Shown: positions 34,978 to 42,230 of the stretch, piece after piece
Layout of the letters: every line of letters starts with the position of its first letter
Position numbering within the stretch: position 1 is the first letter of the stretch
Assembly: GCA_020072655.1 (NCBI GenBank)
Contig: JAIQGH010000012.1
Span: forward strand, 1 to 48,559
DNA: 48,559 nt
From: Terriglobia bacterium
Lineage (GTDB): Bacteria; Acidobacteriota; Terriglobia; UBA7540
Direction of reading: 5' to 3'
Made by a program: the position numbers and the translations under genes
Notes under the pieces: model-generated
The model's input: only the letters and a program-made list of their open reading frames with translations
The model's database searches: none
What the model was told of the DNA's origin: nothing

Positions 34978-36396
34978 ATGCACAAGCGAACTGAAATCAA
35001 TCGCCGCGAATTCCTGAAATCGAGCGCCACGGGTGTCGGCCTTGCCGCGCTCGGCGGGGCGACTCTCATTGCGCACCCGGAGAGGGTTTTGGGCGCCAAC
35101 GACCGGGTACGCATCTGTGTGGTGGGCCTGCACGGCCAGGGCTGGGCGCACGTCGAGCAATATTCCAAGCTGGAGGCGGTCGAGATTGCGGCTCTCTGCG
35201 ACGTGGATGAAAACGTTATGAACCAGCGGCTGGCGGAGATGGAGAAGATGAAGCTTCCCAAGCCGCGGACGTTCGTTGATCTGCGCAAAGCGCTCGACGA
35301 GAAGTCCATCGACGCCATCTCCATCGCCACGCCCAACCATTGGCATTCGCTCCAGGCGATCTGGGCCTGCCAGGCGGGCAAAGACGTTTACGTCGAAAAG
35401 CCGTGCTCGCACAACTGGTGGGAGGGTCGCCAACTCGTTCGCGCTGCCGAGAAGTACAACCGCATCGTGCAGCATGGCGCCAACAGCCGCTCCGGCGCGG
35501 CGATCATCGAAGGTATGAAGAAGATGCGCGAAGGGCTGATCGGGGAGGTCTACCTCGCGCGCGGGCTCTGCTACAAGTGGCGGAAGTCCATCGGCAAGGC
35601 GCCTGAGGAGGCAGTGCCCGCAGGCGTCCACTACGACCTCTGGACCGGGCCGGCGCCCCTGAAGCCCTTCACGAAGAACCGCTTCCATTACAACTGGCAC
35701 TGGGTCTGGGACACCGGCAACGGCGACTTCGGCAATCAGGGCATCCACGAACTGGATGTGGCGCGCTGGGGCCTCGGCGTGAAGCTCCCCAATAAAGTCT
35801 CGGCCATCGGCGGACACTTCATGTTCGACGACGACCAGGAGACGCCCAACACGCTTGCCGTTGCGTACGAGTTCGATATGCCCGACGGCAGGCGCCGCAT
35901 GATGGAGTTCGAGGTTCGGCACTGGATTTCGAATCACGAGGCCCTGATCGGCGATCCGAGCTTCGGCGGCGGCGAAGTGCCCGCGGCGCTGGGCAACGCG
36001 CAAGCATCGCAGAAAAGCCAAGGCCCCCAGAACTCCGTCGGCAATATCTTCTACGGTGCGAAAGGCTATCTGGCCATGAATGGATACGACGCTTACCGCA
36101 CCTGGCTGGGCGAGGATCAGGAGCCCGGTCCTAGCGCGATCCGTGGGGGCAATAACTGGGCCAACTTCATCGACTGCGTCCGCAGACAAAAAAAGGAAAA
36201 CTTGAACGCCTACATCGAGGACGCCCACATCTCCTGCACCTTGCTGCACCTCGGCAACGCGGCCTACCGGCTGGGTCGGACCCTGAATTTCGACCCGGTA
36301 ACCGAGCAAGTAATCGGCGACGAAGAAGCCAATCGCTTGCTGCGCGACGGCGACCGCGGCTACCGGGCACCGTACATCGTGCCAGAAGAAGTGTAA
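34978..36396 (+). CDS. Tat-exported Gfo/Idh/MocA-family oxidoreductase
   Basis: 472 residues. The N-terminus has a twin-arginine signal (NRREFLKSSATGVGLAALGG), so the folded, cofactor-loaded enzyme is exported. The Rossmann domain follows (RICVVGLHGQGWAHVEQY), then SIATPNHWHSLQAIWACQAG and EKPCSHNWWEGRQLVRAAE; EKP is the family hallmark. The C-terminal alpha/beta domain includes GNGDFGNQGIHELDVARWGLG. Such enzymes oxidise or hydrolyse sugars and glycosides using a bound NAD(P). The specific substrate is unknown. The ATG at 34978 follows GAGGGG, and a TATAAT lies at 34942-34947 without a clear -35. No sugar transporter is adjacent. Confidence 0.9.
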   Translation: MHKRTEINRREFLKSSATGVGLAALGGATLIAHPERVLGANDRVRICVVGLHGQGWAHVEQYSKLEAVEIAALCDVDENVMNQRLAEMEKMKLPKPRTFVDLRKALDEKSIDAISIATPNHWHSLQAIWACQAGKDVYVEKPCSHNWWEGRQLVRAAEKYNRIVQHGANSRSGAAIIEGMKKMREGLIGEVYLARGLCYKWRKSIGKAPEEAVPAGVHYDLWTGPAPLKPFTKNRFHYNWHWVWDTGNGDFGNQGIHELDVARWGLGVKLPNKVSAIGGHFMFDDDQETPNTLAVAYEFDMPDGRRRMMEFEVRHWISNHEALIGDPSFGGGEVPAALGNAQASQKSQGPQNSVGNIFYGAKGYLAMNGYDAYRTWLGEDQEPGPSAIRGGNNWANFIDCVRRQKKENLNAYIEDAHISCTLLHLGNAAYRLGRTLNFDPVTEQVIGDEEANRLLRDGDRGYRAPYIVPEEV

Positions 36397-36487
36397 TGCC
36401 AAGGATTCCTTGTCAGGGAAGGCTTGGCCCTCCCGGAACAGGTTTTTCGAAGCTAGTTGATGCGCCTAGACCGGGCGTGGTAGGCTC

Positions 36488-36787
36488 ATGTTGACGATGA
36501 AGAACAACCAGGATCAGTTCGAGTTTACGGGCGCGATTTTCAAGGAGGGCAAGCGGTTCGTCTCGCTCTGCCTTGAGTTGGATGTTGCTTCACAGGGGCG
36601 CACTGCTCGCGAGGCCAAGAGAATGCTTGCCGATGCCGTGTCCCTGTACCTGGAGACATGTTTCGAAAGCAACATCCCTTACCTGCGGCCTGTACCCAGA
36701 GAAGAAGACCCTCGCCTTCACCCTTCGAAAGATGTCGTCGATATCTTTCCGCTCAGGGTAGAGTTCCAAGTCAAGGCCGCCGTGTGA
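36488..36787 (+). CDS. HicB-like antitoxin
   Basis: 99 residues with the partial RNase H-like fold of HicB: FTGAIFKEGKRFVSLCLELD, VASQGRTAREAKRMLADAVSL, then YLETCFESNIPYLRPV. No DNA-binding domain is obvious, so this is the short HicB form. The ATG at 36488 or the in-frame ATG at 36497 could be the start. A HicA-like gene follows at 37016, 228 nt away. The order (antitoxin first, wide gap) differs from the commonest tight hicA-hicB operon. Confidence 0.75.
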   Translation: MLTMKNNQDQFEFTGAIFKEGKRFVSLCLELDVASQGRTAREAKRMLADAVSLYLETCFESNIPYLRPVPREEDPRLHPSKDVVDIFPLRVEFQVKAAV

Positions 36788-36942
36788 GCCCCGGCCGTCG
36801 CCTCTTCTGCCATTCTTGAAATTGGCACGAAGGGATTGATTTCTTGATCTCCCCTACTCTCGGCGGCCTTTCACACCGTTCCTGATCGTTTCCACAAGTT
36901 TCTCCGGTTTTTCACAAGAATTCCTAAAGGGTGCCCCAACAT

Positions 36943-36972
36943 TGACTTGAGAAAGAACGCCAATATCATAAT
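36943..36972 (+). promoter_or_regulatory. Putative promoter for the HicA-like gene
   Basis: TTGACT at 36943-36948 and CATAAT at 36967-36972, with an 18-nt spacer. Both hexamers match consensus at 5 of 6 positions. It lies 43 nt before the HicA-like ATG, inside the gap after the HicB-like gene, so the toxin-like gene may have its own promoter. Confidence 0.5.
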
Positions 36973-37015
36973 ATCTGGCCTTGAGGAGAGCCGGTCTGGA
37001 CGTAAGACGAAATTC

Positions 37016-37240
37016 ATGAGATCTTCTCCGCTACCCATCACCACTCCCAAGCGTTTGATCTCGGCGCTCAAGCGCCTCGGTTTCTACGACGTGCGTCAAA
37101 CAGGAAGTCACCGCCAGCTTAAGCGTGGAAACCTCCTTGTGACGGTGCCCATGCAGCCGGGCGATGTGAGTACACGCATCCTTCGGTCGATCCTCCGGCA
37201 GGCTCACCTATCGGTCGAGGATTTGAAAGAAGCGCTCTGA
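37016..37240 (+). CDS. HicA-like toxin (mRNA interferase fold)
   Basis: 74 residues with the double-stranded-RNA-binding-like HicA fold: TTPKRLISALKRLGFYDVRQ, TGSHRQLKRGNLLVTVPM, then GDVSTRILRSILRQAHLSVEDL. His32 in GSHR is at the position of the catalytic histidine of HicA ribonucleases. The ATG at 37016 matches the usual HicA N-terminus; the TTG at 36947 would add sequence lying in the promoter. Together with the HicB-like gene it probably forms a type II toxin-antitoxin pair that cleaves mRNA when the antitoxin is lost. Confidence 0.78.
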   Translation: MRSSPLPITTPKRLISALKRLGFYDVRQTGSHRQLKRGNLLVTVPMQPGDVSTRILRSILRQAHLSVEDLKEAL

Positions 37241-37572
37241 GACAGAGAGGCTGCCATTCCAAGGGCACTTGACCTCTACTGGTAGCTCGCAAATCCCGCC
37301 TTCAGCGAGCCCTGCGGGTCGTATTCTTCCTGAGTTCTACAAATTTGGGGTCACCCGCTGCCTTGGTGGGCTTTTCACTGTGGCGAGGCCAGTTCGGCTC
37401 CAGCCCGACGGATATTGTTTGCCTCCCGCCACCAGGGCGCCGCAGCTCGCGAAGTTGGAGGGGAGGGCGCCGTTCACAGGTTGCTTTCGGAAGGGCGAGG
37501 AAATTCCGAATCCCATCAGGAAATCGCCCGGTCGCAACTGAGTATCAGTGCGCTGACTTGCTTAGCCAAGTC
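37241..37572. other. Gene-poor stretch after the HicBA-like pair
   Basis: 332 bases with no convincing gene. Open frames here (for example 37269-37541) have low-complexity products without a ribosome-binding site. No RNA gene or strong repeat was recognised. It may be eroded sequence at the edge of an accessory insertion. Confidence 0.5.
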
Positions 37573-38013
37573 CTAATCCAGAGGCACTTCGTTTAGCACG
37601 TCGTCCCAGTGCTCGAGGGTAATTTCCCAGCGTCGTTTCTCCTGCCGGTCGCGGTCGTCCTTATCGGGATAGAGGGCGCGGATGATTTCCGGCTCGCGCG
37701 CGTGCGCCTCCTGCAGTGCTGCCCAGTCGCGCCAAACCATCACGACCTTGTAGTCCCACGCTGGGGTGGCGGCGTGGAAGCGGCGCTCGTAAAGCTTCTC
37801 GCTTTTGAGAATCCCTTCCTTCATCAACTGCTTGAGGATCGGGTTGTGGTTCTTCGTGTAAAGCGCCAGCCATTCCTTTGTCGCGCCGGGCGCGAGCTTG
37901 TAGTAGTACTCGACGGTAACGGACGGGCCACCCACGGGCTCCGCCCCGCCAGCCGGATTGACGGCGAACAGCGTCCCAAACATCAGGCCTCCGTACTTGA
38001 GAATCGAAATCAT
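37573..38013 (-). CDS. Secreted protein of unknown function
   Basis: 146 residues with a probable signal peptide (MISILKYGGLMFGTLFAVNPAGGAEP). The mature part is mixed alpha/beta and Trp/Tyr-rich (VTVEYYYKLAPGATKEWLAL, then WDYKVVMVWRDWAALQEAHA), which resembles dimeric ferredoxin-like ABM/NIPSNAP-type folds, though this is only an impression. The ATG at 38013 follows AGGGGTGAAT. It stands alone, 89 nt from the DRG-like GTPase gene stop. Confidence 0.65.
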   Translation of the reverse strand: MISILKYGGLMFGTLFAVNPAGGAEPVGGPSVTVEYYYKLAPGATKEWLALYTKNHNPILKQLMKEGILKSEKLYERRFHAATPAWDYKVVMVWRDWAALQEAHAREPEIIRALYPDKDDRDRQEKRRWEITLEHWDDVLNEVPLD

Positions 38014-38070
38014 ATTCACCCCTTTGGCGGCCATAGCCGCGGCGACGATTAGGCCCTTCACCAAATCACT

Positions 38071-38096
38071 CAATCACCCCATGGCCCGATGACTCA
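38071..38096. repeat. Fragment of the CCCGATGACTCA repeat family
   Basis: CAATCACCC (38071-38079) and CCCGATGACTCA (38085-38096) recur, in the opposite order, in the inverted-repeat region at 44727-44820. This small copy lies between the secreted hypothetical and the GTPase gene. It may be a remnant of the same dispersed element. Confidence 0.4.
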
Positions 38097-38102
38097 GTTC
38101 CT

Positions 38103-39083
38103 CTACCGGTGCAATTCCACGATGTCCTTATCGGCAAGCACGTAGTCCCGGTTCACCATCTGGCCTTCGAATTTCCCGTGGCCCCAGACGCGCGCGTACT
38201 TGAGCTGCGCGACGAAATCGTGATGGACCATGGCCGCCAGATCGATCAAACGCGAACCCCGCCGAAGCACGTACGGTGGCGTTGGCTCGAGCTTGTGGCC
38301 GGGCGCCTTCGTATAGACGCGGACCAGATCGAGCAGGCCGAAGACGGCCCGGCGCAGGGCGTCCAGCCCTTCTCCGGTTTCCGCCGAGACGGCCACCATC
38401 TCGAAGCACGAGCCATAGAGATCCTGCAGGATCTCCCGGCTCTCAGCCGCCCCGCTTAGCTCACACTTGTTGGCGACGAGCAAGGCCCGCTTCGCCAGCC
38501 AGCCCGGACCTTCGGGCATGGCTCCTCGTCCGAGGTGAACTTTCGCCTTGGCGAGCTCCGCCAGCGTCGTCTCGAAATCTTCCAGCAGGTCCGGGTCGCC
38601 TAAATCGACGACCAGGAGCGCCGCGTCGGCGTTGCGGACGATCTGGTAGACCCACGACTCATGGATCTCGGGATGAACCGGCGGGAGGTCGACGAGCTGG
38701 AACTGGATGTCCTCGAAGGCCATCATGCCGGGCTGCGGCGCGCGGGTGGTGAAGGGATAGTCGGCGACTTCGGGGGTGGCGTGGGTGAGGCGGCGGAGGA
38801 GCGCCGACTTGCCGCTGTTGGGTGGGCCGACGAGCGCCAACTGTCCGGCGCCTTCCTTGTCCACCTTATAGATCAGCCCGGCGCGGCTGGTGGGGCGCTT
38901 CGACTGCTCGTTGCGAAGCTTGGCCAGGCGCCGCTTGATGTCCGCCTGCATTTTCTCCGTCCCCTTGTGCTTGGGGATGGTGGCGAACATCTCCTCGAGC
39001 GACTCGATTTTTTCAACGGTCGTCTTGGCGCGCTTGAACCGCTGCTCGGCTTCGAGATATTCGGGTGTGAGATTCGCGGGCAT
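38103..39083 (-). CDS. DRG/Obg-type GTPase with C-terminal TGS domain, atypical G motifs
   Basis: 326 residues arranged as in archaeal/eukaryotic DRG proteins: an N-terminal helical segment (1-75), a G domain (about 78-245), and a TGS domain (about 250-326: VRVYTKAPGHKLEPTPPYVL … VWGHGKFEGQMVNRDY … DIVELH). G1 is intact (GPPNSGKS, 86-93), and the switch region ADYPFTTRAPQPG is Obg/DRG-like. G3, normally DxxG, reads DLPP (132-135), and G4, normally NKxD, reads NKCE (205-208). Binding to ribosomes or translation factors is typical of relatives. The altered motifs raise doubt about normal GTP hydrolysis or guanine specificity. It is monocistronic. Confidence 0.82.
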   Translation of the reverse strand: MPANLTPEYLEAEQRFKRAKTTVEKIESLEEMFATIPKHKGTEKMQADIKRRLAKLRNEQSKRPTSRAGLIYKVDKEGAGQLALVGPPNSGKSALLRRLTHATPEVADYPFTTRAPQPGMMAFEDIQFQLVDLPPVHPEIHESWVYQIVRNADAALLVVDLGDPDLLEDFETTLAELAKAKVHLGRGAMPEGPGWLAKRALLVANKCELSGAAESREILQDLYGSCFEMVAVSAETGEGLDALRRAVFGLLDLVRVYTKAPGHKLEPTPPYVLRRGSRLIDLAAMVHHDFVAQLKYARVWGHGKFEGQMVNRDYVLADKDIVELHR

Positions 39084-39283
39084 GGCCTTGGCAAGGGCGC
39101 GAATATTATGCGACGAGCGATGTAGACAAGCAATCCGCAGGAGGGTAGCGACTCAATTTGCCTCTGTAGCGCTAAGCATCGGTTCGGCTTCGCTCACGCT
39201 TCGAGTTCGCTCAGCGTCCCTGAGCAACGCCGAAGGGGCCGCCCCAAGCCTGCCGACCGGCAGCCCGGCATACTGGCGAGAAT

Positions 39284-39301
39284 GCCGGCCTAAAGGCCGG
39301 C
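39284..39301. repeat. GCCGGCCT palindrome within a repeat-rich intergenic region
   Basis: GCCGGCCT-AA-AGGCCGGC is a perfect 8-bp stem. The surrounding 324-nt gap (39084-39407) between the divergent GTPase and YVTN-phosphoesterase genes also has TGCCG-AC-CGGCA (39251-39262) and GCTCAG-5-CTGAGC near 39210. No gene is seen. These look like REP-type dispersed palindromes. Confidence 0.6.
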
Positions 39302-39407
39302 GCTACGGCCGCTGGACGGTCGACCCGTGAACGGCCACACGCCCATCACCGGTCCTCGTCGGGAGTGCTAAGATGCTTTGGCTAGTCTTTTCGCACAGGT
39401 GCCGAGT

Positions 39408-42230
39408 ATGCGCCGTACAGCGCTCGTCTCTGCTCTGATGCTCCTTCAGTCGTTCGCCTTTCTGGTCGCAGGCCAGCGCCCCGAACTCCGCGCTCCGGCG
39501 GGAATCCGGCCAGTGGAAATCCATCCTGAAGCTGAAACTGTCCTTCCCAACGGTCGCCTGCTGACGCCGCTGGGCAAGCACGTCTGGGTGGCGCCGCACC
39601 CTTACGGGCTGGCGCTCAGTCCCGATGGGAAGACGCTGGTCACCGCCAATAGCGGCACGAAACCGTTTTCGTTTTCGGTTATCACCGAACTCGAGAGCGA
39701 TCAGCCCAAGGTGGTGCAAGTCCCGCCGCCGGGCCGGGCCGGTGGCGAGGATGACGACGCGGGGCTGGAGAGCGTCTTCCTCGGTGTCGCCATTGCGCAC
39801 GACAACCACACCCTCTATCTGTCCGAGGGCGATAACGGCCGCGTGGGAATCTTCGACCTGACCACGGGCGCGCGGCTCGATTCGATCAGCCTCGACGGCG
39901 AATTTCAAGGCAAGACGTACAGGAACAGCCTGACGGGCGAGCTAAAGGTTTCGCCCGACGACCGGCGCGTCTATGTGCTTGACCTCGCACACTTCCGCAT
40001 GGTTACGATCAACACGGCGTCGCGGAAAATCGTTTCGAGCATCGGAGTCGGCCGGACGCCTTTCGGCCTCGCCGTCTCGCCGGACGGCAAGCGTGCTTAC
40101 GTCTCGAACGTGGGGATGTTCGAGTACTCGCTCGTTCCTGGTTATGACGAAAAAGGTGCGAAACACACCGGGCTGGCTTTTCCGCCCTTCGGATTTCCCT
40201 CGAAGGAAGCCGAGGAAGGTACGACCGTCAATGGGAAAAAGATCCCCGGCCTCGGCGACCCGAACGTTCCCGAGTCCAATTCCGTCTTCGTGGTTGATGT
40301 CTCGGACGCCGCCAATCCGCGCATAACGGCCGAGATTCGAACCGGGATTCCGGTCGGTGCGGGTTCGGTCGGCGGCAGCAGCCCCGGCGCGGTGGTCGCA
40401 GGCCACAAGAAGGTCTTCGTCAGCAACGCCGCACAAGACAGCATCACGATTCTCGATGCGCGCGCGCACCACGTGGAGAAAACCCTCGTGCTGGAGCCGG
40501 CGGAGTCGATGCGCGACCTGCGCGGCGTGCTGCCTTTTGGCATGGCGCTGAGCCCAGATGAAACGCGACTTTACGTGGCGTGTGCAGGCATCAATGCCAT
40601 CGCGGTGGTTGATGCGCGGAGCGACAGAGTGCTGGGGTATCTTCCCACGGCGTGGTTCCCAGCTCGCATCGCCACACGTCCCGACGGCATGGTCCTCTAC
40701 GTCGCGAGCGCCAAGGGTTTCGGCGCCGGCGCTAACGGCGGCCCAAATTTCCAGCCGGGGCCGGAGGGGACATACATCGGCGACATTACGAAAGGTGTGG
40801 TCTCGATCATCCGTTTGCCAGCCCTGATTACCCTCCATGGTCCCGCAGAGGAGGAGCCGGTCAGGCCCGCAGTGACCCGTGGGAACCTGCGCGAGGACAC
40901 AGCAAGGGTGCTTGCGAATAACGGTTTTGTCAGTCAGTCGGCACCGCCAGTTCGTTCAGCGAGTTTTCCTCTGCCCCCGCCGGGTGCTGCCAGCGACAAG
41001 ATCAGGCACGTGATTTTCATCGTCAAGGAGAACCGCACCTTCGACGAAGTCTTCGGCGATATGGCTGCCAGCAACAAAGGGGTGAACGGTGAACCGAGCC
41101 TGGCGCGTTACGGCGAGGACGCAACGGTGAAAGAAAAGGACCAGCCCACCGTCCAGCACGCGCGCGTCACGCCCAATCATCATGCCCTGGCGCGGCAATT
41201 TGCCTTCAGCGACAACTTCTATGTGGACGGGGATGTCTCGCTCGACGGCCACCATTGGTTGGTAGGGAATTACCCGAACGAGTTGGTGGAGAGCGGCTGG
41301 CCGGCGACCTATGGCAAGAAATTCCAGTTCCGCGCGGACCCGGACGCGCCGGGCCGGATCGGCGGCCTGGCCTCCAATCCCTGGCCGGAATCATTTCTCG
41401 AGGCCGGCTCGCTCTGGGAGCATCTGGCGCGGCACCAGATCAGCTTCCGCAATTACGGCGAAGGGGTTTCCATGGCGGGGAACGACGAGGGTCCCGGCCT
41501 GATGCCGACGGGCGTCCGCGAAGCCTCCAATGTGCCCATGCCGCAAGCCCTCTTTGAGAACAGTTCGCGCAGTTATGCCTCCTTCAACCTCTTCATCTCG
41601 GACCAACATCGCTTCGAGCAGTTTAAGCGCGAGTTCGATCTGCGTTACGCCAGCGGCAAGCAACCGCTGCCGCAGTTTCTCTACATCTGGCTGCCCAACG
41701 ATCATACGGCGTTGCCGCGGCCCGAGGACGGCTTCCCCTACACCGCCTCTTTCGTCGCCGATAACGACTTGGCGCTCGGCAAGCTGATCGAACTGCTCTC
41801 GCACAGCCCATTCTGGCGCGACAGCGCGATCTTCGTCACCGAAGACGACGCGCAGAACGGCCGCGACCACGTGGACGCGCATCGCAGCCTGCTGATGGTG
41901 ATCAGTCCGTATGCGCAGCGCGGCGTCTCGCATGTGCACACGAGCATGGAGAGTATCTTGAAAACATTTTTCCTGATTTTCGGCCTGCCGCCGCTCAACC
42001 AGTACGATGCCGCCTCGACCGACCTCTCCGACATGTTCGCGGATCATCCGGACTTCACACCCTACACGGCGCTGCCCTCGGACGCCCGCATATTCGATCC
42101 GGCAAAGGTCCACGACTCGGGGCTTGAGATGCGCGCTCGGCCTGCGCAGGAAGCCGAGCCGTTGGATGATCCTGCCACCATCCGCCGCCGCATGCGCTGC
42201 CGGAGAACCGTCCGTCTCGGGCCTGCATGA
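39408..42230 (+). CDS. Secreted YVTN beta-propeller and phosphoesterase fusion protein
   Basis: 940 residues with a signal peptide (LVSALMLLQSFAFLVAG). Residues from about 40 to 490 form a YVTN/YncE-like propeller with repeated blades (PYGLALSPDGKTLVTANSGT; PFGLAVSPDGKRAYVSNVG; PFGMALSPDETRLYVACAG). From about 530 onward comes a phosphoesterase/acid phosphatase-type domain of the alkaline phosphatase superfamily, starting HVIFIVKENRTFDEVFGD, with NHHALARQFAFSDNFYVDGD, a late IFVTEDDAQNGRDHVDAHR, and LLMVISPYAQRG. It probably hydrolyses phosphate esters outside the cytoplasm. The ATG at 39408 is preferred over 39378 because of the signal peptide. The stop overlaps the pcrA start as ATGA. Confidence 0.88.
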   Translation: MRRTALVSALMLLQSFAFLVAGQRPELRAPAGIRPVEIHPEAETVLPNGRLLTPLGKHVWVAPHPYGLALSPDGKTLVTANSGTKPFSFSVITELESDQPKVVQVPPPGRAGGEDDDAGLESVFLGVAIAHDNHTLYLSEGDNGRVGIFDLTTGARLDSISLDGEFQGKTYRNSLTGELKVSPDDRRVYVLDLAHFRMVTINTASRKIVSSIGVGRTPFGLAVSPDGKRAYVSNVGMFEYSLVPGYDEKGAKHTGLAFPPFGFPSKEAEEGTTVNGKKIPGLGDPNVPESNSVFVVDVSDAANPRITAEIRTGIPVGAGSVGGSSPGAVVAGHKKVFVSNAAQDSITILDARAHHVEKTLVLEPAESMRDLRGVLPFGMALSPDETRLYVACAGINAIAVVDARSDRVLGYLPTAWFPARIATRPDGMVLYVASAKGFGAGANGGPNFQPGPEGTYIGDITKGVVSIIRLPALITLHGPAEEEPVRPAVTRGNLREDTARVLANNGFVSQSAPPVRSASFPLPPPGAASDKIRHVIFIVKENRTFDEVFGDMAASNKGVNGEPSLARYGEDATVKEKDQPTVQHARVTPNHHALARQFAFSDNFYVDGDVSLDGHHWLVGNYPNELVESGWPATYGKKFQFRADPDAPGRIGGLASNPWPESFLEAGSLWEHLARHQISFRNYGEGVSMAGNDEGPGLMPTGVREASNVPMPQALFENSSRSYASFNLFISDQHRFEQFKREFDLRYASGKQPLPQFLYIWLPNDHTALPRPEDGFPYTASFVADNDLALGKLIELLSHSPFWRDSAIFVTEDDAQNGRDHVDAHRSLLMVISPYAQRGVSHVHTSMESILKTFFLIFGLPPLNQYDAASTDLSDMFADHPDFTPYTALPSDARIFDPAKVHDSGLEMRARPAQEAEPLDDPATIRRRMRCRRTVRLGPA

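Noticed and set aside
36399-36427. Hairpin CCAAG…CTTGG after the Gfo/Idh gene as an intrinsic terminator
   Set aside because: The stem is only 5 bp, and the T-run is about 16 nt away.
37269-37541. 90-codon open frame between the HicA-like gene and the secreted hypothetical
   Set aside because: It has low-complexity composition, no ribosome-binding site and no recognisable family.
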